Shown piece after piece: positions 36,545-45,814 of a stretch of 47,681 bases of DNA; within the stretch, counting starts at the first letter, position 1; every line of letters begins with the position of its first letter. Position numbers and translations under genes: made by a program. The stretch is taken from positions 1 to 47,681 of the forward strand of contig NZ_JMIB01000024.1 in the NCBI RefSeq assembly GCF_000695255.1, written 5' to 3'. Origin of the DNA: Photobacterium galatheae. Lineage in GTDB: Bacteria > Pseudomonadota > Gammaproteobacteria > Enterobacterales > Vibrionaceae. Below the pieces are notes generated by a model. The model worked only from the letters and a program-made list of their open reading frames with translations, was not told the origin of the DNA and ran no database searches.

Positions 36545-36573
36545 ATTTCCTTCTTCCTCAGTACAACGCTGAA

Positions 36574-37158
36574 TTACTCAGCACCTGCCATTTCCTTTTC
36601 CACCAGCATAATCAGAATGTGAATAATCTTAATGTGTACTTCCTGAATACGATCAGCATAGCCGAAATGTGGCACTCGGATTTCCACATCGGCCAGTCCA
36701 GCCATTTTGCCACCGTCTTTCCCCGTCAGTGCAATCACTTTCATGTCTTTCGCCTTTGCGGCTTCAATGGCTTTGAGAATATTGCCAGAATTGCCTGAAG
36801 TCGACAGACCGAACAGCACATCCCCTTTTGCGCCGACCGCTTCCAGGTAACGTGAAAAAACATATTCGTAGCCAAAATCATTACTGACACAAGACAGATG
36901 GCTTGGATCAGAAATCGCAATCCCAGGGTAGCCCGGACGGTTATCACGATAACGGCCGGTCAGCTCTTCGGCAAAATGCATGGCATCACAGTGTGAACCA
37001 CCATTTCCGCAGGACAGTACTTTCCCTCCCTGCTTGAATGATTCAGCCAACAGCTTGGCTGCCGCTTCAATATCTGCCAGATTCTTTTCATCACTGATAA
37101 ATCGATTCAGTACATCAGCCGCTTCAGTCAGCTCGGAACGAATGAGATCTTGGTACAT
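36574..37158 (-). CDS. gmhA: Sedoheptulose 7-phosphate isomerase (phosphoheptose isomerase)
   Basis: Makes D-glycero-D-manno-heptose 7-phosphate, the first step of the LPS inner-core heptose pathway. It is a 194-residue SIS-domain protein (E. coli GmhA/LpcA 192). [20 protein letters not shown] and LSTSGNSGN form the sugar-phosphate site. Divergent from fadE, as in E. coli. Confidence 0.96.
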   Translation of the reverse strand: MYQDLIRSELTEAADVLNRFISDEKNLADIEAAAKLLAESFKQGGKVLSCGNGGSHCDAMHFAEELTGRYRDNRPGYPGIAISDPSHLSCVSNDFGYEYVFSRYLEAVGAKGDVLFGLSTSGNSGNILKAIEAAKAKDMKVIALTGKDGGKMAGLADVEIRVPHFGYADRIQEVHIKIIHILIMLVEKEMAGAE

Positions 37159-37386
37159 AGGCTTTTCTCTGTGAATGATTGATGATGCAAGGATATGCCC
37201 TGGCTGGCAGTTTACCTACAAACCCTAGGAAGTGTCGACTCGCTGAACGGCAAAACCAGTGATTTACGCCCAATATCAGTGGCTAAACCAGTAAGGAAAC
37301 CGTTTCCCCGCTTTTTTTTCGCCCCTTTCGTCGCCTTATTCATCAAACCACAATGCGAACTTACTCATCAAATCACAAAAAAAGTT

Positions 37387-37416
37387 TTTACATTTCGGCA
37401 AACTTCATCTTACACT
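37387..37416 (+). promoter_or_regulatory. fadE promoter
   Basis: TTTACA (37387-37392) matches the -35 at 5 of 6. An 18-bp spacer leads to TACACT (37411-37416), which matches the -10 at 4 of 6. The start site would be near 37423, the first base of the FadR site. Confidence 0.55.
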
Positions 37417-37422
37417 TAAACC

Positions 37423-37439
37423 AAGTGGTATGACCTCTT
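37423..37439 (+). promoter_or_regulatory. FadR operator of fadE
   Basis: AAGTGGTATGACCTCTT agrees with the FadR consensus AACTGGTCNGACCAGTT at 12 of 16 defined positions, including both TGGT and GACC half-site cores. It sits at the predicted start site, where bound FadR would block transcription until acyl-CoA releases it. Confidence 0.75.
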
Positions 37440-37502
37440 ACCTATCGCTAAATAAAACACATAATACCCGAAGAGAATATTCCTGATTAAGGAGAAGATA
37501 GA

Positions 37503-39956
37503 ATGGCTACACTCGTGTACTTGCTGGGGTTATTAGGGATAACCGGTCTGCTCGCCTATCACAGGGCCAGTCTGCGAACCTTTACCCTGGTTTTTGCGGC
37601 AGCACTGGCTGTCGGCACACTGCTGGATATCACAGGCGAATTAAGCTGGCTGGCATTCCTGATCATCGCTTTGCCACTCAACCTGCAGGCGCTGCGTCAA
37701 AAACTGCTGAGTAAACCAGCGCTAAAAGCCTTCAAAGGTGTGATGCCTGAAATGTCACGCACTGAAAAAGAAGCGATTGATGCTGGTACAGTCTGGTGGG
37801 AAGCCGATCTGTTCCGGGGTGCGCCAGACTGGAACAAACTGCATGATATTCCGGCTCCTCGCCTGAGCGCTGAAGAAAAAGCGTTCCTGGACGGTCCGGT
37901 TAACGAAGTCTGCCGTATGGTCGACGATTTCGAAATCACCCATGACCTGGCTGATCTGCCACCAGAGATCTGGCAATACCTGAAAGACAACAAATTCTTC
38001 GCCATGATCATCAAGAAAGAATATGGTGGTCTGGAATTCTCTGCCTATGCCCAATCGCTGGTGCTGCAAAAGCTGTCCAGTGTCTCTATGGTGCTGTCTT
38101 CTACCGTCGGTGTACCGAACTCTTTAGGTCCGGGTGAGCTGCTGCAACACTATGGTACTGAAGATCAGAAAGACCATTACCTGCCACGCCTGGCAGCCGG
38201 TAAGGAAATTCCTTGTTTTGCGCTGACCAGCCCGGAAGCTGGTTCTGACGCAGGTGCCATTCCTGACTTCGGAATTGTGAAAAAAGGCCAATGGCAGGGT
38301 GAAGAAGTTCTGGGGATGGAGCTGACCTGGAATAAACGTTACATCACGCTTGCCCCGGTTGCCACAGTGCTGGGTCTGGCTTTTAAACTGTACGATCCTG
38401 AGCATTTGCTGGGTGACGAAGAAGAGCTGGGTATTACCTGTGCGCTGATCCCAACCGATCTGGAAGGCGTCAAAATCGGCCGCCGCCATTTCCCGTTGAA
38501 CGTCCCGTTCCAAAACGGACCGACACAAGGCGACAAGATTTTCGTACCACTGAGCTTCATCATTGGTGGTCAGGATATGGCCGGTCAGGGCTGGCGTATG
38601 CTGGTTGAATGTCTGTCGGTTGGACGCGGAATTACCCTGCCGTCGAACACGACAGGCGGTCTGAAAACCACGGCACTGGCAACCGGTGCTTATGCACGAA
38701 TCCGTCGTCAGTTCAAACTGCCAATCGGCAAGATGGAAGGGATTGAAGAGCCACTGGCTCGTATCGCGGGTAACGCCTATGTGCTGGATGCAGCCAGTGC
38801 ACTGACCGTCTCCGGAATTGATCTGGGTGAGAAGCCCTCTGTGATCTCTGCGATCGTGAAGTACCACTGTACTCACCGTAGCCAGCGCGGCATCATCGAT
38901 GCCATGGATATTATCGGCGGGAAAGGGATCTGTCTGGGTCCGAACAACTTCCTGGCTCGTGGTTATCAGGGCGCGCCGATTGCCATCACAGTTGAAGGGG
39001 CCAACATCCTGACCCGCTCAATGATCATCTATGGTCAGGGGGCGATCCGCTGTCATCCGTACGTTCTGGCTGAAATGAACGCCGCATACAACGAAGATCA
39101 GCGTCAGGCGCTGACTGACTTTGACGGTGCCCTGTTTGGCCACGTGGGCTTTGTCATCAGCAATCTGGTTCGTTCTTTCTGGCTGGGTCTGACAGACGGT
39201 CGCGGTTCATCTGCACCGCGTAAAGATGCAACCAAACGCTACTACCAGCAACTGAACCGCTACAGTGCCAACATGGCTCTGCTGTCTGACATGTCGATGG
39301 CTGTGCTGGGCGGCTCACTGAAACGCAAAGAACGTTTGTCTGCCCGTTTGGGTGACATCCTGAGCCAACTGTACCTGGCGTCTGCGACGCTGAAACGCTA
39401 TGCCGATGATGGCTGCAAGCAAGAAGATCTGCCTCTGGTTCACTGGGGTTTGCAGGATGCGCTGTATCAGTCTGAACAGGCAATCGACCAGTTCCTGCGT
39501 AACTTCCCGAGCCGTATCGTTGCAGGTCTGCTACGCGTCATGATCCTGCCACTTGGCCTATCTCGCGTTCAGCCAAGCGACAAACTGGATCACAAACTGG
39601 CCGTGATGCTGCAAACGCCAAGTGAAACCCGTGACCGTCTGGGTCGTGGCCAATTCCTGGAAGCGATTGAGAGCAACCCGGTGGGTATGATGGAAGCGGC
39701 ACTGAAAGATATTCTGGCGGCAGAGCCACTGTATGACCGCGTCTGTCAGGCTGCTGGCAAGAAACTGCCATTCATGCAGCTGGATTTAGTTGCTGAAACC
39801 GGTCTTGAACTGAAAGCGATTAACGAAGATGAAGCCGCACTGCTGCGCCGTGCCGAAGCAGGACGCCTGCGTACCATCAACGTCGATGACTTCGACCCCC
39901 AGCGTTTAATCGCCGGCGTTTCAGACATGCCAAAAGGCATTGAGGACGCCGCGTAA
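37503..39956 (+). CDS. fadE: Acyl-CoA dehydrogenase FadE
   Basis: Catalyses the first step of beta-oxidation, oxidising acyl-CoA to enoyl-CoA with FAD. It has 817 residues (E. coli FadE 814). The first ~60 residues are hydrophobic membrane segments, then comes the acyl-CoA dehydrogenase core. Segments such as [35 protein letters not shown] and [15 protein letters not shown] are nearly identical to E. coli. A strong AAGGAG at 37490-37495 precedes the ATG. Regulated by FadR (see sites). Confidence 0.97.
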   Translation: MATLVYLLGLLGITGLLAYHRASLRTFTLVFAAALAVGTLLDITGELSWLAFLIIALPLNLQALRQKLLSKPALKAFKGVMPEMSRTEKEAIDAGTVWWEADLFRGAPDWNKLHDIPAPRLSAEEKAFLDGPVNEVCRMVDDFEITHDLADLPPEIWQYLKDNKFFAMIIKKEYGGLEFSAYAQSLVLQKLSSVSMVLSSTVGVPNSLGPGELLQHYGTEDQKDHYLPRLAAGKEIPCFALTSPEAGSDAGAIPDFGIVKKGQWQGEEVLGMELTWNKRYITLAPVATVLGLAFKLYDPEHLLGDEEELGITCALIPTDLEGVKIGRRHFPLNVPFQNGPTQGDKIFVPLSFIIGGQDMAGQGWRMLVECLSVGRGITLPSNTTGGLKTTALATGAYARIRRQFKLPIGKMEGIEEPLARIAGNAYVLDAASALTVSGIDLGEKPSVISAIVKYHCTHRSQRGIIDAMDIIGGKGICLGPNNFLARGYQGAPIAITVEGANILTRSMIIYGQGAIRCHPYVLAEMNAAYNEDQRQALTDFDGALFGHVGFVISNLVRSFWLGLTDGRGSSAPRKDATKRYYQQLNRYSANMALLSDMSMAVLGGSLKRKERLSARLGDILSQLYLASATLKRYADDGCKQEDLPLVHWGLQDALYQSEQAIDQFLRNFPSRIVAGLLRVMILPLGLSRVQPSDKLDHKLAVMLQTPSETRDRLGRGQFLEAIESNPVGMMEAALKDILAAEPLYDRVCQAAGKKLPFMQLDLVAETGLELKAINEDEAALLRRAEAGRLRTINVDDFDPQRLIAGVSDMPKGIEDAA

Positions 39957-39986
39957 TCCGCAAGGATGGCATTGAAAAAATCATCA

Positions 39987-40019
39987 AAAAGGGAAGCGCA
40001 ATGCTTCCCTTTTCTTTAC
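39987..40019. terminator. Bidirectional terminator after fadE
   Basis: AAAAGGGAAGC-GCAAT-GCTTCCCTTTT has an 11-bp stem, with a plus-strand tail CTTT and a minus-strand T5 run. It also ends the dnaQ-TIGR03503 transcript. Confidence 0.85.
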
Positions 40020-40068
40020 CTTTAACTGTCCCGTGCTGAATCTGTCTGAAATACCTTGAATCCCAGGA

Positions 40069-41325
40069 CTACACTTTCATATCCGGCGGAATTTCCAGCT
40101 TTGTTGCGTCAGATTCAAGTGCTACCGGCTTGTTTCGGCGTCTTCTGAGCAAGACCCAAACCGCCGCAATCAGAACAATGACACCATTTCCACCCAGAAT
40201 CAGCTTCCACGCCTGACTTCGGGCAGCCATCTGCTCTTCCAGCCGGCGCTTTTCTTCCTCTAGCCGTGCTTTTTCTTCCTGACGAGCCCGGTACTCTTCA
40301 AGATTTTTATCCAGTTGCAGAACAGCAGTGATCGCAAAATGACTTTTCGGCAATGGGAAAACCAACGGGCGTTGCTGGAATGTGTCTGTGGCATAAAGCC
40401 AGCCAGACCAGGCATAACTCCCGGGCTGTTGGCGGTTTGGCACCACCATTTCCAGGCTCGTCATTTCCGGTTCAGCCTGCTCCTGACTGACCATCACATT
40501 GCCATCCGGAGCTTCCAGCTCAATATGAGCCGAGAGTGAACCCGGCCCAATCATGCCTTCATCTGAAGTCACCACCAATTGATGAGGCTCTTCTGTCGTT
40601 CGGGCCTGAATAAAGGTCGGTAACAACGGCGGCGGATAAACCAAGACCTCCTGCTCATAAGTCCGCAGGAATATCCCATTTCCGGACGTGATTTTCACCC
40701 GGTAACGGCCGGGCTGAATATCCACCGGGAGCGCAACGGTAAAGACGCCATCACCCGGTGCTTCATCCAGCCCCAGTCCGTCATCCGCAAACTCTCCCAG
40801 CGACAGAGGCGTTGGCAGGGAATCCTCTGCCAGCGTTTCCGGCTGATCCACATATTCGTAGAAATTCACGGACATTTTCACCCGATCGAGAAAATCACGA
40901 TCGGTCAGCAACTGACCATCCTGCGTCAAACGCGCGGTAAACTTATAGCTTTCGCTCTGGTAAAGCCGTTCAGGCAGAGCGGTTACATTCAATTTCAGAT
41001 TTGAAAGAACCTTCACCTGATTCTTCTGACTGACCCGACCCACAGCCTGCCAGGGGCCAGGCATGGGATTTTCAATGGTAATGATGTCCATGCCTGACTC
41101 TTCGTGCCAGGCCACATTGTCAGGATGCCGCCACGGGTAATACTTCACCCCATCAGGCCTCACCAGAACCACATTCTGATTCTTGGTTTCTCTTTCCACC
41201 ACGAAGGCCACCTGTTTGACGGTTGGATCAACCCTGAAACGGTTATCCAGCCAAGACGCCGCCTGAACACTTTGTGTGCCAAGCAGCGCCGGAATCAATG
41301 TAGACAGTAACGCTAGCCTTCGCAT
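40069..41325 (-). CDS. TIGR03503-type membrane-anchored envelope protein
   Basis: A 418-residue protein of unknown function, which I recognise as a conserved hypothetical of Vibrio and Shewanella relatives. From the ATG giving MRRLALLSTLI it has a signal peptide to about residue 22 (SVQA-ASWL), a long beta-rich periplasmic region, a charged coiled coil (LEEYRARQEEKARLEEEKRR), one membrane helix and a cytoplasmic RRRR tail. GG precedes the helix, resembling a GlyGly-CTERM sorting signal except that about 27 residues follow. AGGAGA supports this start. It lies 7 bp after dnaQ. Confidence 0.8.
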   Translation of the reverse strand: MRRLALLSTLIPALLGTQSVQAASWLDNRFRVDPTVKQVAFVVERETKNQNVVLVRPDGVKYYPWRHPDNVAWHEESGMDIITIENPMPGPWQAVGRVSQKNQVKVLSNLKLNVTALPERLYQSESYKFTARLTQDGQLLTDRDFLDRVKMSVNFYEYVDQPETLAEDSLPTPLSLGEFADDGLGLDEAPGDGVFTVALPVDIQPGRYRVKITSGNGIFLRTYEQEVLVYPPPLLPTFIQARTTEEPHQLVVTSDEGMIGPGSLSAHIELEAPDGNVMVSQEQAEPEMTSLEMVVPNRQQPGSYAWSGWLYATDTFQQRPLVFPLPKSHFAITAVLQLDKNLEEYRARQEEKARLEEEKRRLEEQMAARSQAWKLILGGNGVIVLIAAVWVLLRRRRNKPVALESDATKLEIPPDMKV

Positions 41326-41332
41326 AGTTCTC

Positions 41333-42064
41333 CTATTGACGCCAGAGTGTGACGTCACCTTTTTTCTCAATGATATCTAAACGCGCTTCGTGCGCTTCTA
41401 GTTCATCGGCAGAAGCCCGGATAACCTTTAATGTTTTCCGTCCGCTGGTCAGACGTCGTATGCCACTTTCTGCACCACTGTCACTTTCTTCTCCGGCTGC
41501 ATGCAGGGCCAGTGACGTCTGGCCACCGGTCATCATCAGATAAACATCGGCCAGAATTTCGGCATCGAGCAAGGCGCCGTGCAACGTCCGGTGCGAGTTA
41601 TCAATCCCATAACGCGAACAGAGCACGTCCAGATTGTTCCGTTTCCCCGGGAAGATCTTCTTTGCCATCTCCAGGGTATCGGTCACGGAACAGTAGTCCG
41701 TGGTCTTCCCTATCGACGGGTCAAGCTTGCGGAACTCATAGTCCATAAACCCGATATCGAACGGCGCGTTATGGGCAACCAGCTCAGCACCGCGAATAAA
41801 GTCCATGAACTCTTGATGAATCTCTGCGTAAGTGGGTTTATCACGCAGGAATTCATCGGTGATCCCGTGAACCGCGACCGCTTCAGCATCAATCGGTCGA
41901 TCAGGTTTGATATAGACGTGGAAGGTCCGGCCGGTAAATTTACGGTTGATAATTTCCACCGCACCGATTTCCACAATGCGATGCCCTTCGTAGTGAGGGC
42001 CGGTCATATTCATACCGGTTGTTTCGGTATCGAATACAATTATGCGTTCATTGGTGGCATTCAT
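41333..42064 (-). CDS. dnaQ: DNA polymerase III epsilon (proofreading) subunit
   Basis: The 3'-5' exonuclease of the replicase core. It has 243 residues, the E. coli length. ExoI motif F-D12-T-E14-TTG, a middle aspartate in LVAHNAPFDIGFM, and ExoIII HRTLHGALLDAEILA near 158-172. The C-terminal ~60 residues would bind the alpha subunit. It is divergent from rnhA with a 53-bp gap, the classical dnaQ-rnhA arrangement with overlapping promoters, although I cannot assign the hexamers with confidence. Confidence 0.97.
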   Translation of the reverse strand: MNATNERIIVFDTETTGMNMTGPHYEGHRIVEIGAVEIINRKFTGRTFHVYIKPDRPIDAEAVAVHGITDEFLRDKPTYAEIHQEFMDFIRGAELVAHNAPFDIGFMDYEFRKLDPSIGKTTDYCSVTDTLEMAKKIFPGKRNNLDVLCSRYGIDNSHRTLHGALLDAEILADVYLMMTGGQTSLALHAAGEESDSGAESGIRRLTSGRKTLKVIRASADELEAHEARLDIIEKKGDVTLWRQ

Positions 42065-42117
42065 AGTATTGGTTATGTCAGACTTGGTTTTTTATCTTAA
42101 GACGAATACTACCAAAG

Positions 42118-42585
42118 ATGACCAAGCAGGTAGAGATTTTCACCGATGGTTCTTGCCTCGGTAATCCGGGCCCGGGGGGTTACGGCACAATTTTACGCTA
42201 TAAAGGCCATGTCAAAGAGCTGAGCGACGGCTTTTTCATGACAACCAACAACCGGATGGAACTGCTGGCGGCCATTGTCGGGCTGGCGAGTCTGAAAGAG
42301 TCATGCAGCGTTGATTTGACCACAGACAGCCAGTACGTCCGTCAGGGCATCACTCAGTGGATTCACAACTGGAAAAAACGCGGCTGGAAAACCGCCGATA
42401 AAAAGCCGGTCAAAAACGCGGATCTCTGGCAGCAGCTGGATCAAGAAACACAACGCCATCAGGTCCGCTGGCACTGGGTGAAAGGGCATGCAGGACACCC
42501 CGAAAATGAGCGCTGTGACGAGCTTGCCCGTCAGGCGGCAGAATCCCCGGTCAAAGATGACCATGGTTATCAGGAAGCCAGTTAA
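42118..42585 (+). CDS. rnhA: Ribonuclease HI
   Basis: Cleaves RNA in RNA-DNA hybrids. It has 155 residues, the E. coli length. The catalytic carboxylates D10, E48, D70 and D134 and the histidine of [17 protein letters not shown] are all present. The KR/K-rich basic protrusion ([18 protein letters not shown]) is intact. It ends 11 bp from the convergent yafS gene with no terminator in between. Confidence 0.98.
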   Translation: MTKQVEIFTDGSCLGNPGPGGYGTILRYKGHVKELSDGFFMTTNNRMELLAAIVGLASLKESCSVDLTTDSQYVRQGITQWIHNWKKRGWKTADKKPVKNADLWQQLDQETQRHQVRWHWVKGHAGHPENERCDELARQAAESPVKDDHGYQEAS

Positions 42586-42596
42586 AGCGAGTCAGA

Positions 42597-43340
42597 TTAT
42601 CCCGATTGCTTTTCGCTGACCTGCGTACGGCAGTTCACACCAATCGGTGTCAGCTGTCGTCTGAGCTTCCAGCTCGGTTTAATGGGTTTGAGTGGAAAAG
42701 TACGTTTTCTGGCCACAATCAGGTACATCCCGCCAATACCGGATAAAGAGCCAGAGAGCATGCTTTCCGCCCAGGCAGAAAATGCCGGATATCGGGTGGG
42801 TGGCAAGATTGCCAGATTTTCATGAAAGACCACTTCATAGTTCAGCACGCCCAGCCAGTCTTTCACCCGCATCGGCATGAACATCCGGCCAGACCAAGGC
42901 GCACGCTTCCGGTTCCAGGGCAGCAAACCACGCAAACCATGCAGGCTGAGCGGGTTGTAACCGCTGATCAGCAGGTAACCGTCATCAACAAGAACCCGGT
43001 CGACTTCCCGAAGCAAGTTATGAGGATCCCGGCAAAAATCAAGTTGATGCGCTAAGACACAGGCATCAAAAGACTTTTCCAGAAACGGTAGTGCCATCGG
43101 ATCGGCTTCCAGGTTACGAAGCGAATTATCGCGATCAATACAAACCTGATGCCTGATGTTACAATGGCCACTGACGAGTTCGCAGCTCAGGCCTCCCAGT
43201 TTCAGTAAATGGTAGCCAAACAGTCTCGGCCACCACTCGTCCAGCTGGGCCTGCAGCAGTTGCGCCGCCCATTCTCCCTGTACCAATTGAGACCAGGAAT
43301 AGGGTGTGTCGATGGATTTTATCGTGCGGGCTGGCTTCAT
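42597..43340 (-). CDS. yafS: YafS family SAM-dependent methyltransferase-like protein
   Basis: A 247-residue protein placed like E. coli YafS (240) between rnhA and gloB. The downstream motifs of a class I methyltransferase are present (ADPMALPFLEKSFDACVLAHQLDFC..HNLLREVDRVLVDDGYLLISGYNP). The Gly-rich AdoMet motif I is replaced by LLKLGGLSCELVSG, which is also poor in E. coli YafS as I recall it. Substrate unknown; activity is uncertain. Confidence 0.85.
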   Translation of the reverse strand: MKPARTIKSIDTPYSWSQLVQGEWAAQLLQAQLDEWWPRLFGYHLLKLGGLSCELVSGHCNIRHQVCIDRDNSLRNLEADPMALPFLEKSFDACVLAHQLDFCRDPHNLLREVDRVLVDDGYLLISGYNPLSLHGLRGLLPWNRKRAPWSGRMFMPMRVKDWLGVLNYEVVFHENLAILPPTRYPAFSAWAESMLSGSLSGIGGMYLIVARKRTFPLKPIKPSWKLRRQLTPIGVNCRTQVSEKQSG

Positions 43341-43379
43341 AAATGATGATTCACCACATCAAGGACTGGAGACAATTTT

Positions 43380-44138
43380 ATGTTAACGATGAAGAGCATA
43401 CCTGCATTTCACGACAATTACATCTGGCTCATACAGGGACCAGATAACCGTTGTGTTGTCGTTGATCCTGGGGATGCCACGCCGGTTCTGACCCGACTGC
43501 GCGAAGATGCTCTGACACTGGAAGCCATTCTAATTACTCACCACCATCATGATCATGTCGGTGGCATCAGCGAACTCAAGCGCGCTTTCCCATCTTGCAA
43601 TATTGTAGGCCCGGGAAGCGAAGCTATCCCCGGTTTAACTCAATCTGTTGAAGATGGCGACCAAATTGATATTTTTGGCGAGCGCTTCATGGTGTTAAGT
43701 GTACCGGGTCATACGGCCGGCCATATTGCGTATGTGGGCGATGGCAAACTTTTCTGCGGCGATACTTTATTTTCCGCAGGGTGTGGTCGCCTTTTCGAGG
43801 GGACACCCGCTCAAATGTACAATTCGTTACAAAAATTGGCAGCCCTGCCCGATGAGACTGAAGTTTTTTGTGCACACGAATATACCAGCAGCAATTTAGC
43901 TTTTGCTTTAGTGGCTGAACAGGATAATCCACATCTGCAGCGCTATCGTGAAGAGGTCAGCCAGCGCCGTGCACGTGGAATCAGTACCATTCCTTCCAAT
44001 ATGGGGCAGGAAAAACGAATCAATCCTTTCCTGCGCTGTGATCAGCCAAGCATCAAAAAAGCGGTGGCCGATAAAGCATTTAATGACAGTGACCTTGAAA
44101 CCTTCGCTGCCCTGCGCCGATGGAAGGACATTTTTTGA
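43380..44138 (+). CDS. gloB: Hydroxyacylglutathione hydrolase (glyoxalase II)
   Basis: Hydrolyses S-lactoylglutathione to lactate and glutathione, the second step of methylglyoxal detoxification. It is a 252-residue metallo-beta-lactamase-fold protein (E. coli 251). The binuclear metal motif is T53-H54-x-H56-x-D58-H59. Further ligands lie in PGHTAGH and FCGDTLF. GGAGA precedes the ATG. It is divergent from yafS with only 39 bp between the starts. Confidence 0.96.
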   Translation: MLTMKSIPAFHDNYIWLIQGPDNRCVVVDPGDATPVLTRLREDALTLEAILITHHHHDHVGGISELKRAFPSCNIVGPGSEAIPGLTQSVEDGDQIDIFGERFMVLSVPGHTAGHIAYVGDGKLFCGDTLFSAGCGRLFEGTPAQMYNSLQKLAALPDETEVFCAHEYTSSNLAFALVAEQDNPHLQRYREEVSQRRARGISTIPSNMGQEKRINPFLRCDQPSIKKAVADKAFNDSDLETFAALRRWKDIF

Positions 44139-44151
44139 AGGGCTGTCACTT

Positions 44152-44209
44152 GTAACCTGTACCTTCCGCCAAGTATTATCACCTGCGATTTTGGTTAAAG
44201 GCAGGTTAC
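44152..44209 (+). promoter_or_regulatory. Inverted repeat in the mltD leader
   Basis: GTAACCTG (44152-44159) and CAGGTTAC (44202-44209) are perfect 8-base complements separated by 42 nt. The second arm ends at the base before the mltD ATG and includes the AGG of the ribosome site, so pairing could close translation initiation. Confidence 0.45.
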
Positions 44210-45814
44210 ATGAAATCCCGATTTTTTTTAGCAAGTGCGCTGCTGTTGGCGGGTTGTCAGATCACAGAAAATTCACAACAAGAATCTGTGGCAACCAATC
44301 AAGAAAGTGCAGCCACTGCGCAAGATAACAGTCATCCGACTTCCATACAAAACGACGTCGTCAGCCCCTCTCCACTTGCAACTGCAGTGCAGCCCCAGGT
44401 GGCGGAACCAGTGCCCGCACCGGTCATTACGCCCCAGGAACAGGATGATGTCTGGCAACGAATTGCGATGCAATTGCGTCTTGATGTACCAGATAATAAA
44501 AGCGTGAATTATTATCGAAACTGGTATCTGAAACATCCCGGCCATTTCTCCATTGTTTCTTCCCGTGCCGAGCCTTTCCTCTACTACATCACTGAAGCTG
44601 TCGAAAAACGAGGGATGCCTCTTGAGCTGGCTCTGCTTCCAATCGTAGAAAGCTCTTTCGACCAGTTCGCCTATTCCCATGGCCGAGCGGCCGGGTTGTG
44701 GCAAATTATCCCTGGTACGGGCCGACAGTTTGGCCTGAAGCAAAACTGGTGGTATGACGGTCGTCGTGATGTCGTGCAATCTACTGAAGCTGCTTTAGAT
44801 TTGCTGGCATATCTCAATCGCCGTTTCGACGGGAACTGGCTTCATGCACTCGCCGCCTATAACTCGGGGGAAGGACGTGTGTTCCGGGCGATTCGAGAAA
44901 ATAAAAAAGCAGGAAAATCGACTGACTTCTGGGCGCTGGATCTACCTCGGGAAACCAGCGGCTATGTACCGAAATTACTGGCAGTCGCTGACATCATTAA
45001 GAATCAAGACAAATATGGTGTCGATGTCCCTTTCATCGCCAATGAAACGGCTGTCGAAACTGTCGATCCTAAGACCCAAATGGATCTGGCAATGGCAGCG
45101 AAATACGCTGGACTTTCCCTATCTGAACTGAAAGCACTGAACCCGGCCTATAACCAATGGGCAACCGCGCCTGATGGCCAAACTCACTTGCTACTTCCCT
45201 CAGATAAAGTCGACACATTCAACCAAGCTTTCGAAAAAAGTGGTCGTCAGGGCATGAAAGTCATCCGCTATCAGATCAAGTCAGGTGATAGCCTAAGTGT
45301 TCTGGCAAAAACACACCGTACTTCGGTTGACTTGATTCAACGGGCGAACAAAATCGATGGCTCGGGCATTCGTGCTGGAAAATATATCCTGATCCCAGTG
45401 GCGATGAACGGCGAAAATGCATTTCCGAGCCTGACCAATCAAGTGCGCTCTCAGGTTAGTCATGGGGGCGGTTATCGCACAATTTACAAAGTCGAATCCG
45501 GCGATAACCTGTGGACCATCGCGAAAAAACAAAAAGTCAGCATTAAAGAGATCATGAAGTGGAATGGCCTGAGCAAAAAGTCTACGCTACAAATTGGCCA
45601 GAAACTGAATATCTGGAAAACCAGTAAGAATGGGGGGGTGATCCGGACGGTGTATTACGAAGTTCGTTCAGGCGATAACCTCAGCGTCATTGCAGATAAG
45701 TTTAAAGTGAAACTGGCTGATGTGATCAAATGGAACCAGCTCGGTGACAAAAAGTATCTGCAACCCGGTCAGAAACTCAAGCTGTTTGTTGACGTGACCA
45801 AGGTAAGTGTATGA
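44210..45814 (+). CDS. mltD: Membrane-bound lytic murein transglycosylase D
   Basis: An outer-membrane lipoprotein that cleaves glycan strands. It has 534 residues (E. coli 452) with lipobox LLLAGC (C16), a low-complexity linker to about 75, and an SLT domain with catalytic E147 in LPIVESSFDQFAYS. Three LysM repeats follow at about 352-397, 425-469 and 481-527; E. coli MltD, as I recall it, has two, and the extra repeat plus the long linker explain the added length. It overlaps the next gene by 4 bp. Confidence 0.95.
   Translation: MKSRFFLASALLLAGCQITENSQQESVATNQESAATAQDNSHPTSIQNDVVSPSPLATAVQPQVAEPVPAPVITPQEQDDVWQRIAMQLRLDVPDNKSVNYYRNWYLKHPGHFSIVSSRAEPFLYYITEAVEKRGMPLELALLPIVESSFDQFAYSHGRAAGLWQIIPGTGRQFGLKQNWWYDGRRDVVQSTEAALDLLAYLNRRFDGNWLHALAAYNSGEGRVFRAIRENKKAGKSTDFWALDLPRETSGYVPKLLAVADIIKNQDKYGVDVPFIANETAVETVDPKTQMDLAMAAKYAGLSLSELKALNPAYNQWATAPDGQTHLLLPSDKVDTFNQAFEKSGRQGMKVIRYQIKSGDSLSVLAKTHRTSVDLIQRANKIDGSGIRAGKYILIPVAMNGENAFPSLTNQVRSQVSHGGGYRTIYKVESGDNLWTIAKKQKVSIKEIMKWNGLSKKSTLQIGQKLNIWKTSKNGGVIRTVYYEVRSGDNLSVIADKFKVKLADVIKWNQLGDKKYLQPGQKLKLFVDVTKVSV

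Larger units (their letters stand above)
37159..37502. other. gmhA-fadE divergent regulatory region
   Basis: 344 bp with no gene. The right end holds the fadE promoter and FadR site. Two near-identical direct repeats, CATCAAACCACAA (37341) and CATCAAATCACAA (37366), lie 25 bp apart. The left half has a C- and T-rich stretch (about 37300-37335) with no clear signal. Confidence 0.6.
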
